A stretch of 64,000 nt of DNA from VXYL01 sp965199875 (GTDB lineage: Bacteria > Pseudomonadota > Gammaproteobacteria > Pseudomonadales > Azotimanducaceae): assembly GCA_965199875.1 (NCBI GenBank), contig OZ241346.1, forward strand, positions 434,001 through 498,000, read 5' to 3'. The number at the start of each line of letters is the position of its first letter. Position 1 is the first letter of the stretch. A model generated the notes under the pieces. That model was not told the origin of the DNA. It made no database searches and worked only from the letters and a program-made list of their open reading frames with translations. The position numbers and the translations under genes were made by a program. Shown here one piece after another: positions 20,001 to 24,887 of the stretch.

Positions 20001-21970
20001 TTGGCGTCCGGGCCGTCCGGACAGCCCATGTCGGCGGTGCGGCCGGGGAAGGCGGCGGCGTAGTCGGCGGCGTTGCCGGAGGACGGCGCGCCGTCGCCGT
20101 CCAGGTCCCAGCGCATGGCGTTCAGCTTCGCCAGGGAGTCGACGTCGATCAGGCCGTCGTTGTCCGCATCGTAGTCCGTGCCGGTCCGCTCGTCGTCCGA
20201 GACGCCGACCCGGACGAAGGCCGAGGCGGTGTAGCTGCCGCCGCTGGCCGCGTTGGCGATCGTCGCCGCCTCGTCCACCGCGTCCGCGTCGCCTGCCGCC
20301 GTCACCGTCACCGACTGCGCCGTGTTCCAGTTCTGCGTCGTGAAGGTCAGCGAGCTGGCACCCACCGTTACCGCCGGGTTGTCGCTCGACACGCCGACCG
20401 TCACCGGGCCGGTCGGCACGGCGGACAGAACCACCGTGTAGGTGCCGCTGCCTCCTTCCGCCAGCGACAGGCGGTTCGGCGACACGATCAGCCGCCCCTC
20501 CGTCACCGCGACCGAGAACGTCAGCGTGGCGCGGTCGGTGGTCGCTACGTTGGTGTCGGCGTCCGCCACGGTCACGGTCACGGTCGCCGCCCCCACGACC
20601 GAGGGCGTGCCGCAGACGGTGCGCGCGGCCATGCAGGTGCCCGAGCCGTCCTCGTCGAAGACGAGCCCGGTCGGCAGGCCGGTCACCGTGTAGTCGTAGG
20701 TGCCGTTGCCGCCGGTGGGCGGCGGGATCACGAACGACCCTATCGCGATACCCCTCCGGAAGTCCTTGTCGGACACCGAGATGCCGCTGTAGCTCGGCGC
20801 GGTATCCGTCTGCCCAACCAGCTGTTCCGCGAACTGCGTGGCCGCGGAGAGGGCGCCGTAGTTCAGCACCGGATGCTGGTTGGACTGCCCGAAGTGCCAC
20901 GGGTCTTCGTTCGCCGAGCCGTTGCCGTTCACGTCCAGGTCGTCCCAGTTGGCGTAGATGCCGGAAGCGTCGGTGGGTCTCTGCAAGTTGGCGGTGGACT
21001 GGCCCCCCGAGAGCCCCGTGGTGCCGGCGTCAAAGTACACGTCGTAGTAGTCCTCGTCGCTGCCGTCGTTCTCGGCGGTGACGCCTTGCGCGGTGCCGGC
21101 GTTCGTGACCGTGCCGGCGAAGTACGAAGCCCTCACCTCCGAGGGACCTTGGTTGTTGCCGATCAGCCCGCCGGCGTACGAGCTGCCGCCGCCATTGACC
21201 GCTCCCGTCGCGTAGCAGGCCACGATCTTCGGCCCGTTGTAGACACCGCCGGTCAGCCCGCCAACGTACTGGGAGCTGTCGCCCGAGCCTCTAACGTTCG
21301 CGGTGGAGTAGCTGGCCGCCAGACGGGCGTTGGACCCAGTCAATCGCCCCACGACCCCCCCCGTGGCGGCACGGATGCCCGCGCCGGTACCGGCGCGCAC
21401 TTGGCCCGAGGTCCAGGACGAGATCACCGTTCCGCCGCTGATCTGGGCCGCGAGCGTCCCGGCATAATAGCTGGAGGAGGCGACGGTGCTCACGTTGGCG
21501 TCCGCCACGCCCAGATTGCGGACGGTGCCGCTCACTGCGTTGAACAGGCCGGCGTTGCCGGAGGCGTCGACGATGGTCAGGTGCGAGATGGTGAAGCCGT
21601 TGCCCTCGAAGGTGGCGGAGTAGGTGCCGCCGATGGGACTCCAGTTGGGGTAGGAGCCTGTGTCGCTGCTGTCGACGTCGTTGTCGCCGTCGACGTCGAA
21701 GTCCAGGTTCTGGCGCAGTTCGTAGCCGGTGCAGGTGCTTGCGCAGCCCATGCCGGTGGCGGGCGTGGTGAAGGCGGCGGTGTAGTTGGTTCTGTCGCTG
21801 GCGCTGACCGTGCCGTTGCCGTCGAGGTCGTAGCGGACGGCGTTGAGCTGGGCGAGGGTGCGGATGTCGATCAGGTTGTCGTTGTCGTCGTCGTAGTCGG
21901 TGGTGGACTGCGCGCCGGCGTTGGCGGCGAAGAGCCCCAGGCACAGTGCGAGGACGCGGCTGCTACGCAT
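5072..21970 (-). CDS. Giant secreted GLUG/Calx-beta/LRR protein, complete copy (~5,632 aa)
   Basis: I chose the ATG at 21970 because it gives a clean Sec signal peptide (MRSSRVLALCLGLFAANAGAQS); the frame stays open to 22264, but that part is spacer conserved with the left copy and the clpB end. Architecture by rough residue: GLUG block 1 (22-380), putative Ig and Calx-beta domain (390-590), then three super-repeats of paired GLUG blocks, putative Ig and Calx-beta repeats (593-1885, 1885-3175, 3177-4680), GLUG block 8 (4682-5020), a Pro/Glu linker, Ig and Calx-beta-like domains, about five leucine-rich repeats (5267-5400, LxxLxLxxNxL) and a final Ig-like domain. Each GLUG block opens with a DYDADGDGLI-type loop, likely binding calcium. 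There is no anchor, autotransporter barrel or PEP-CTERM tail. Inferred role: surface or matrix adhesion. It follows clpB by 244 bases but has its own candidate promoter and terminator. Confidence 0.9.
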   Translation of the reverse strand: MRSSRVLALCLGLFAANAGAQSTTDYDDDNDNLIDIRTLAQLNAVRYDLDGNGTVSASDRTNYTAAFTTPATGMGCASTCTGYELRQNLDFDVDGDNDVDSSDTGSYPNWSPIGGTYSATFEGNGFTISHLTIVDASGNAGLFNAVSGTVRNLGVADANVSTVASSSYYAGTLAAQISGGTVISSWTSGQVRAGTGAGIRAATGGVVGRLTGSNARLAASYSTANVRGSGDSSQYVGGLTGGVYNGPKIVACYATGAVNGGGSSYAGGLIGNNQGPSEVRASYFAGTVTNAGTAQGVTAENDGSDEDYYDVYFDAGTTGLSGGQSTANLQRPTDASGIYANWDDLDVNGNGSANEDPWHFGQSNQHPVLNYGALSAATQFAEQLVGQTDTAPSYSGISVSDKDFRRGIAIGSFVIPPPTGGNGTYDYTVTGLPTGLVFDEDGSGTCMAARTVCGTPSVVGAATVTVTVADADTNVATTDRATLTFSVAVTEGRLIVSPNRLSLAEGGSGTYTVVLSAVPTGPVTVGVSSDNPAVTVGASSLTFTTQNWNTAQSVTVTAAGDADAVDEAATIANAASGGSYTASAFVRVGVSDDERTGTDYDADNDGLIDVDSLAKLNAMRWDLDGDGAPSSGNAADYAAAFPGRTADMGCPDGPDANQLADACGGYALTADLDFDTDDDGDVDADDDFASWTPVVGWATTFDGRGHTISNLTVTGSGDDRGLFATATTAATVRALGLLDVSVTGAGVRLGALAGVFNGRVAAVYATGVVRGAGGVAGLVAEMQSTSARIVASYSTVAVECTSNQNWARAGGLAARNDGTITTSYAAGAITGDCPANRRGGLVSTSSGTVTASYWDAGLTGIADDTDSASPEGLSSSAMWTPTAYGASASDVYNAWDDQDLDGDGAVDADPWHFGTALNHPVLKWGGLDPADQRTDYDADGDRLIEISTLAQLDAVRWDLDGDGAPSSGNESGYFGAFFNPVFNPSGVGFCAPTEDDADDNDCLGYELANDLDFDTDGSGSTHTNGAGDSDDAYYNADDGWVPIGPNETPGAATHYRARFDGNGRVIDNLFVKRSRNYSGLFSALSDAALVTSLGLPDAYVGDGQGTVGMLAGLSRGRVAAVWSSGSVTARGNVGGLVGAAQATSTVVASYSTATVVCTQAGAYRAAGGLVGANGASSTIATSYSTGTVTGPCGLRRAFAYNEGTVAASYWDTTLSGIMDDTENPPQPPEGRTTAVLQAPTDYDTLVGDPDEAIYAAWDDQDVDGDGATGDDDDADPWDFGPSNQHPILKYRGLAAAPQLDAQPDTAPMFATSTLGAAVFQKDVAIQAFQVPAATGGNGVLSYAESGLPTGLVFDADGTGSCAGNAPRAVCGTPTATTTAPVTVTITVRDADGTVGATDEDELTFTVEVVVPSASIASPAALGEAALHNATVTVGLANTTFEGGVPAGSFALAIDPPLAGLSVGSVAPVSVGDTSAVLTLSYAGGNFDTVRTLSVTVPDSAHALVGALTTPTVNVVPTPSVSVSRTNLALTEGGASSTYAVVLGGQPTGTVTVRATSSDTDVARVDTDGTTPGLQNTLTFTPQNWNTARTVTVEPRDDDDAADESVTISHAVSPNYGATAASVGVTVADDETAALVIDADPATANVADAGPVALTEGAATSTPYTVKLSSLPTGTVTVAVASSDADAATVDTDAATGLQSELTFTTGNWDTAQTAWLTPVDDDDPNNEEVEILHTASNGGYDSVEARLLATVADSDVGVVVDTDPDTPGDQLTALALREGQTRTYTVRLSTLPTGGTVAVTVSSDNPAIDIAAGTSGGTFGSTANLQFNTQNWGTAQTVRVRPEEDADRVGERGTISNDPFGSGQYASAATIDIAATARDDEATGTDHDEDDDNLIEIDSLAKLDAVRWDLDGDGTPSSSTSTYLSIFAGSVLAEDMGCLDGPDVDQEGDCAGYELAADLDFDTDRDGDVDADDAYPSWAPIGGVYSGTFHGNNRSISNLTTNGAGDRGLFAELGAGSRVSNLGLADVAVTSVGSVRGRAGGLAAVVRGTVVAVHVRGGAVSITSFGNDAFAGGLAGVHAGGVVRACHATAAVSGAGYSVDVGGLAGLSQAPIAASYATGAVSGSAGSAGRFGGLVGRTDTAAAVVTNSYATGAVSGVGSSPANGGLVGQNAGGSASASYWDSDTTGRSSSALGTAQTTAGLQTPTAYGTSTDIFAAWDDHDTNDDGTVDAADDAWDFGSAYNYPALKHGGLDPASQRNDYDADSDGLIDISTVGQLHAMRWDVDGDGAPSSGNESSYFATSTFFNAVFNPSGEGFCPPTEDDADDNDCAGYELVADIDFDTDGSGAVDTNDRFSSWTPIPGWATVLDGGGHVIEHLTVSGVGDDRGLFSTATTAATVRSLGLVDVSVTGSGVRLAALAGTYNGRIAAVYSTGTVQGAGGVGGLVAEVRSASARIVASYSAVDVECTTNAGWAHNGGLAARNDGVISASYAMGRITGSCPGTVKGGLVSNSPGTEPASYWDTNLTTIGDDTDSPPQPPEGKTTAVLQAPTDYDTVVGSPGEAIYASWDDQDVDGDGETGDGGDADPWDFGLSNQHPILKYGGLAAAPQLDAQPNLVPTFGMATVANRTFQKDVAIQPFEAPAASGGNGALTYAAAGLPDGLVFDADGTGGCAGDVPRRVCGTPTAATTTTVTVTAHDADSNRMSADEATLTFTVEVVVPAAAISAPAALAEATLNGATATVALTNAAFEAGATAASFTPTTNLPGLRVASVATVNAGDTSATLTLGYSGGGFDTVRTLSVTVADSAHTLAGALTTPTVDIVPTPSVAVSRTSMTLTEGGASSTYTLVLGGQPTGAVTVTATSSDTDVARVDTDTGTPGLQNTLTFTAQNWNTAQAVTVGPRDDDDAADGMATISHAVSPNYGATAASVGVTVADDETAAIVLDADPSTATVADAGPVALAEGAAARTPYTVKLSALPTGTVTVTATSADPGLVTVDTAPATGLQSELTFTTGNWDTAQTAWLEAVDDDDPNSEEAEILHTASNGGYDGVEARLLAAVTDDDVGVIVDTDPNTPGDQLAALSLREGQTRTYTVRLSTLPAGGGNVTVAVSSANAAITATPGSLAFNAQNWATARTVTVRGEQDGDRVGEWTDIANEANGAQYGGETTTVRATAEDAEMAGADYDADGDFLIEVATLAQLDAVRWDLDGDGSPSASTSTYQGAFAGSVPGEDMGCLDGPDAGEDGDCAGYELTADLDFDTDDDGDVDADDDYPNWVPIGGTYAAAFQGNGRTIANLTTNGAGDRGLFGELGTGSSVSNLGLVDVAVTSIGSTRARAGGLAAVVRGTVAAVYVRGGTVSITSFGNDALAGGLAGVHAGGFLRACHATAAVSGAGLYIDVGGLAGLSQGAVVASYATGAVSGSGGGAGRFGGLVGRTDTAAAAITNSYATGAVSGTGSTPATGGLVGQNASGTSTASYWNSETSGQSASALGAALTTAGLQTPTSATSTFAAWGGHDTNDDGTVDAADAAWDFGSAWNYPALKYGGQDPASQRNDYDADGDGLIEISTLAQLDAVRWDLDGDGAPASGAASSYFAASGTSTFANAVFNAAGTGLACPTTTADADDNDCKGYELLNDLDFDTDGSGATHASGTGDANDAWNHGGEGWDPIGPATTVTATTHFNATFDGNGKIIDNLFVNRARDNSGLFAGLSPSAKVVALGLPDAHVRDGEDHVGVLAGQSRGRIAASWSSGAAFGDDEVGGLVGDNRGVVAASYSAAAVECGDAAGSGGGLAGVNSLAIDTSYSTGTVTGACATKAGFAPGAGVAIASYWDTGLSGIADDADDPPISPEGRTTAALQAPTDYDTVATPADGAIYAVWDDQDVDGDGATGDGDDADPWDFGRANQHPILKYRGMAAAPQLDAQPDTAPVFATSTLAAMTFPGGVAIQPFLLPAVTAGNGAYVYTPSGLPAGLSLGLPDCATARTVCGTPTAAISTTVTVTVDDGDSNQGPGDRDTVTFMVTVPAASARIVSTTPTALAETNLNGAAVTVVLSGTAFGASISPSGFQLATTPPIAGLSIASAIRASATSTTLRLRFDATDFTAQSTLSVRVRAAAHRFGGDLDTATVDVVPALGVALSATELALQEDPGTSNDNVGTYTVALTGQPAGTVTVRATSGNPDVTVDPGTLTFDGSSWNIPTFVTVTAGGDDDAVDDVAFITHAVQGIPGVASGPRVRVTVADDDSRGLTLATTTLSVAEGATATYTARLVSAPTGVVAVAIASSDGAVTVDADATALGEQATLLFNAANWNAPQTVTVRAAEDDDGEGGTATLTHDPSGADYGDVSDVAVTFAVVDNDTKGATLSASSLNVQENGAAEYTLVLDTQPVGGPVSVAVATAGTAVATAVPRTLTFTAENWKVPQTVAVSGVDDANTTDDAETIAHTPTGGGYDGVSIANVDVTAVDDDVAGLKVSPVNLTVAEGATATYTVRLNVAPTAAATVTVGGATAKLTADTDTGTTGDQTTLSFDATNWDTARTVTVAGVADADGKDESIDLTHAVTGTGNYASLAPIRRPGVTVRVTDAQTAGVVAEPTSLTIAEGGTATYEVRLTAPPASGTTTVSVAASGVAGLAVATSTLRFDAASWATAQTVTVTAVADHDRLSDAEAVLRHGVANYGAVMAGPDVRVTVRNVTMDHDADADGLIDIDSLAKLNAMRWDLDGDGTPAPTATSSYAAAFPNPRGGGVCPTPVSGVACVGYELTADLDFDTDGDGGTWTETGGVVGGDEDDDYYNGGLGWEAVGTDLATPFTGRFDGNGRIVRNLFLNYGNVRYRGLFGVVSGRLEAVGVADAWVRGDHGAGALVGFASASARVTGSWSTGAVSGDSSAGGLVGRTQTGARIAASYSTASVECRNGASGYAGGLAGGGSSGTTAVSTSWSAGAVSGACPDKAGLIGERAAATASYWDATASGIPDDGDLDAPEGLGTADLQRPTDYDGIYAAWNADLDGDGGPDDPWDFGTSSQYPSLKWDGFDATKQFAVPPPPEPETPEPETPAPETPGVVDLAPEVVSTLADLELDVGAAVHLDLGAAFRDPEGGALAYRAESSHPRVASATLSGGILAVAGLRPGEARVTATATDAGGQSASQSFAVRVGTVVSFAADASAPEGGAIRLALLASRPAPRRLEVPYVLSPAAEGASADAADHDGGAGGVAVFEEGAERTEIAIGVVDDDEVEPVRERFVAVLSAPAADAGYGLGAKPSALATIEEGVCDREAAVRDALRGTLPCAAVADLSSRSSLRLAGAGVSRLRPEDLLGLSGLRLLDLSGNALTAWPGGALEMLPNLRSLRLGGNRIGSLPESLGEQPQLADLRLPGNGLSELPPGALAGLSGLRRLDLSGNALEELPAGMFEGLAVLREVRLQDNPGAPFLLTMELVRTDAEAWAPGPASLAARVREGAPFPMQAALAEPEGVALSIPAGAVRGGPATVEQDGAPLLLARLSSAPAVPDAECERGELLRPCFDGLATAAGAPLALFKRPPTVAGLAAQALQSGGDDLRVELSQRFGSEDVLAYVAESSDESVARVRLRDGLLIVEAVGEGTATVTVVATDADGLAGTLRFEVRATELLRSQWRGWRIVLLERASDDR
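7925..12435 (-). repeat. Super-repeat 3 of the giant gene
   Basis: GLUG block 6, GLUG block 7, putative Ig domain, then an expanded set of about six or seven Calx-beta-like repeats. At about 4.5 kb it is longer than the other two because of extra Calx-beta-like units. Confidence 0.75.
12440..16320 (-). repeat. Super-repeat 2 of the giant gene
   Basis: GLUG block 4, GLUG block 5, putative Ig domain and Calx-beta-like repeats, about 3.88 kb, in the same order as super-repeat 1. Confidence 0.8.
16325..20190 (-). repeat. Super-repeat 1 of the giant gene
   Basis: GLUG block 2, GLUG block 3, putative Ig domain and Calx-beta-like repeats, about 3.87 kb. It contains the 18238-19045 block that is nearly identical to the left copy. 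Confidence 0.8.
18238..19045 (-). repeat. Block nearly identical to 1351-2158
   Basis: Partner of the 808-base block in the left giant gene; four mismatches seen by eye. Confidence 0.85.
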
Positions 21971-22105
21971 GGCTAGCACTAGGAACCGCTGGCCGACGGG
22001 CCGAGACTCTCTCCAGGGGGGTACGCGCCGGCGCCTCGGCTCGGCGTGACCTGCCCAGCGCCATCGACAATCATCTTGCTCCGCCCCGGGAACACAACAG
22101 CGCGG

Positions 22106-22134
22106 AACATACCATGTCACCTGGTCGATTGCAG
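22106..22134 (-). promoter_or_regulatory. Candidate promoter of the complete giant gene
   Basis: CTGCAA, 17 bases, TATGTT on the minus strand, the same boxes and spacing as before the left copy, with the same TGTTCC direct repeats. Conservation of this stretch while nearby spacer has drifted supports a regulatory role. Near the ATG at 21970 I see no good Shine-Dalgarno, unlike the left copy. Confidence 0.4.
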
Positions 22135-22214
22135 GCCGGACGCACGTTTCTTGGACGACGGACCAAGGACGACCTTCGTCGTGTCCAAACACATCCATGC
22201 CTTGGAACGGGCCT

Positions 22215-24788
22215 TCAAGCTGCCGTGGCGAAGTGCATTCGAGTGCCGTCGTGGGTGACGGCAATGGTCGCGCCGGGCGCGAAGCGGCCCTCGAGCAGCG
22301 CCAGCGACAGTGGATTCTCCAAGGCGCGCTGAATAGCCCGCTTCATGGGCCGGGCGCCGAACACCGGGTCGTAGCCCTGTTCCACCAGCGCCTGGCGCGC
22401 CTTGTCGTCGATGAACAGCCCGAGGTCCTGATCGGCCAGGCGCTTGCGCAGGCGGCCGAGCTGGATGTCGGCGATGGCGGCCATGTCTTCCTTCTTCAAA
22501 GCGTGGAACACCACCACGTCGTCGATGCGGTTGACGAACTCGGGGCGGAAGGAGCGGCCCACCACCTCCATGACGGCATCGTGGATGTCCTCGTCGAGAC
22601 CTTTGGCGGCAAGCGCCTGCACGGCCTCGGAGCCGAGATTGGAGGTCATCACCAGCACCGTGTTGCGGAAGTCCACGGTGCGCCCGTGCCCGTCGGTGAG
22701 GCGGCCGTCTTCCAGCACCTGCAGCAGGATGTTGAAGACGTCGGCATGCGCCTTCTCGACTTCGTCGAGCAGCACCAGGGAGTACGGTCGCCGGCGCACC
22801 CGCTCGGTGAGCTGGCCGCCTTCCTCGTAGCCGACGTAGCCCGGCGGGGCGCCGATCAGACGCGCCACCGAGTGCTTTTCCATGTACTCGGACATGTCCA
22901 CGCGCACCATGGCGTCTTCGCTGTCGAAGAGCGCATCGGCCAAGGTGCGGCAGAGTTCCGTCTTGCCGACGCCGGTGGGGCCCAGGAAGAGGAAGCTGCC
23001 GTTCGGCCGGTTCGGGTCGGCAATGCCGGCGCGCGCCCGGCGCACGGCTTCGGAGACGGCCTTGACCGCCTCGTCCTGCCCCACCACGCGGCGATGCAGT
23101 TCGTCTTCCAGATGCAGCAGCTTGTCTTTCTCGCCTTCGAGCATCCTGGCCATCGGCACGCCGGTCCACTTGGAGACCACCTCGGCGACCTCGGCGTCGG
23201 TAACGCGATTGCGCAGCAGACGGCGCTGTTCGCCGGCGTCTGCGCCGGCGACTTCGAGCTGGCGCTCCAGCGCCGGAATACGGCCGTTCTGCAGCTCCGC
23301 CATCTTCGCCAGGTCGCCGGCCCGCCGCGCCGCTTCGAACTCCAGGCGGGCGGCGTCCAAGGCTTCCTTCACCTGCTGGGCGCCGTTGACGCTGGCTTTT
23401 TCCGCGGTCCACACCTCGTCGAGGTCGGCGTATTCCCGTTCCAGCTCGTCGATGGTCTCGCCCAAGGCGGCGCGGCGCTTCTCGGAGGCTTCGTCGGTGT
23501 CGTTCTTCAAGGCTTCCAATTCGATCTTGTGCTGGATCAGGCGCCGCTCCAGACGGTCCATGCGTTCTGGCTTGGAGTCCATCTCCATGCGGATGCGACT
23601 GGCCGCTTCGTCGATCACGTCGATGGCCTTGTCCGGCAGCTGGCGCCCGCTGATGTAGCGGTGCGACAGGCGCGCCGCGGCGACGATGGCCGGGTCGGTG
23701 ATGTCCACCGCGTGGTGCAGCTCGTAGCGCTCCTTCAAGCCGCGCAGGATCGCCACCGTGCTCTGCACGTCGGGCTCGTCCACCAGCACTTGCTGGAAGC
23801 GCCGCTCGAGGGCGGCGTCCTTCTCGATGTGCTGGCGGTACTCGTCCAGCGTGGTGGCGCCGACGCAGTGCAGTTCGCCCCGGGACAGCGCTGGCTTGAG
23901 CATGTTGCCAGCGTCCATGGCACCTTCCGCCTTGCCAGCGCCGACCACGGTGTGCAGCTCGTCAATGAACAGGATGACGCTGCCGCCCTGCTTGCCGAGT
24001 TCGTTCAGCACCGCCTTCAGGCGCTCCTCGAACTCGCCGCGGAACTTGGCGCCGGCGATGAGCGCGCCCATGTCCAAGGAGAGGATGCGCTTGTGCTTCA
24101 GCCCCTCCGGCACTTCGCCGTCGAGGATGCGCTGCGCCAGCCCCTCGACGATGGCCGTCTTGCCGACGCCGGGTTCGCCGATGAGCACCGGGTTGTTCTT
24201 GGTGCGGCGCTGCAGCACCTGCACGGTGCGGCGGATTTCGTCGTCGCGACCGATGACCGGATCCAGCTTGCCGGCCTGGGCGCGCTCGGTGAGGTCGACG
24301 GTGTACTTGTCCAAGGCCTGGCGGGCCTCTTCGGCGTTGGCGTCGGCGACGGCTTCGCCGCCACGGGCGGCTTCCACCGCGGCGCGAAAGCGGTCGGCGT
24401 CGTAGCCGGCGTCGGCCAGCGCCCTGCCCGCGGCGCCGCCGTCCTCGGCCAGCGCGGCCACGGCCAGTTCCGAAGACAGATAGCCGTCGCCGCGGCGCTG
24501 CGCCTCGCGGTCGGCAAGATTCAGGGCTCGGACAAGAGGCGCCGACATGGCGATGTCGCCGGTGGGTTTGCCGATGCGCGGCAGCTGCTCCAGGCCGGCG
24601 TCGACATCGGCGCGCAGCCGGCGGCGGTCCAGCCCGGCGGCGGCGAGCAAGGCATCGACGCCGGAGTCGTCCTGCAGCGCGCTGAGCAGGTGCAGAGGTT
24701 CGATGGCGGCATGGTCGCGTCCCAGCGCGAGGGACTGGGCGGCGGCAATGGCGGCCTGCAAACGGGTGGTCAGTCGATCGAACTGCAT
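22215..24788 (-). CDS. clpB: ATP-dependent disaggregase ClpB
   Basis: A 857-residue AAA+ chaperone, the usual ClpB length. It forms cytoplasmic hexamers that thread aggregated proteins through a pore, working with DnaK. Domains: Clp N-domain (1-145), first AAA module with Walker A GEPGVGKT near 206 and Walker B ILFIDE, coiled-coil middle domain (about 400-525), second AAA module with GPTGVGKT near 605 and VLLDEVEK, and a C-terminal D2-small domain. The pore loop GAKFRGEFEERL is present. The ATG at 24788 has AGGA about nine bases upstream. Its 3' end was duplicated together with the downstream giant gene (fragment at 4807-4953). Confidence 0.98.
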   Translation of the reverse strand: MQFDRLTTRLQAAIAAAQSLALGRDHAAIEPLHLLSALQDDSGVDALLAAAGLDRRRLRADVDAGLEQLPRIGKPTGDIAMSAPLVRALNLADREAQRRGDGYLSSELAVAALAEDGGAAGRALADAGYDADRFRAAVEAARGGEAVADANAEEARQALDKYTVDLTERAQAGKLDPVIGRDDEIRRTVQVLQRRTKNNPVLIGEPGVGKTAIVEGLAQRILDGEVPEGLKHKRILSLDMGALIAGAKFRGEFEERLKAVLNELGKQGGSVILFIDELHTVVGAGKAEGAMDAGNMLKPALSRGELHCVGATTLDEYRQHIEKDAALERRFQQVLVDEPDVQSTVAILRGLKERYELHHAVDITDPAIVAAARLSHRYISGRQLPDKAIDVIDEAASRIRMEMDSKPERMDRLERRLIQHKIELEALKNDTDEASEKRRAALGETIDELEREYADLDEVWTAEKASVNGAQQVKEALDAARLEFEAARRAGDLAKMAELQNGRIPALERQLEVAGADAGEQRRLLRNRVTDAEVAEVVSKWTGVPMARMLEGEKDKLLHLEDELHRRVVGQDEAVKAVSEAVRRARAGIADPNRPNGSFLFLGPTGVGKTELCRTLADALFDSEDAMVRVDMSEYMEKHSVARLIGAPPGYVGYEEGGQLTERVRRRPYSLVLLDEVEKAHADVFNILLQVLEDGRLTDGHGRTVDFRNTVLVMTSNLGSEAVQALAAKGLDEDIHDAVMEVVGRSFRPEFVNRIDDVVVFHALKKEDMAAIADIQLGRLRKRLADQDLGLFIDDKARQALVEQGYDPVFGARPMKRAIQRALENPLSLALLEGRFAPGATIAVTHDGTRMHFATAA

Positions 24789-24887
24789 CGGTGGTCGTTC
24801 CTGGAAATGATCTGAGCGCTTTCAATAAGTGCGTCCGCGCGGCGGCAATTCAATGCCCTGCCCCGCTCCATCCTGCAAGGACGCCGC

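Noticed and set aside
8337..20900. A minus-strand open frame of about 4,190 codons in another phase of the giant gene
   Set aside because: Gly/Arg-rich low-complexity translation with no signal peptide, while the other frame shows ordered GLUG, Calx-beta and LRR motifs.
5072..21970. A CRISPR-like or short tandem array suggested by many recurring words
   Set aside because: The recurrences are protein-coding domain repeats of variable spacing, not uniform repeats with unique spacers.
21971..22264. An N-terminal extension of the giant protein by 98 codons
   Set aside because: It covers the clpB end and a spacer shared with the left copy, and would hide the signal peptide that starts at 21970.
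22197..24815. A long plus-strand frame opposite clpB
   Set aside because: Antisense shadow of clpB without any recognisable domain.
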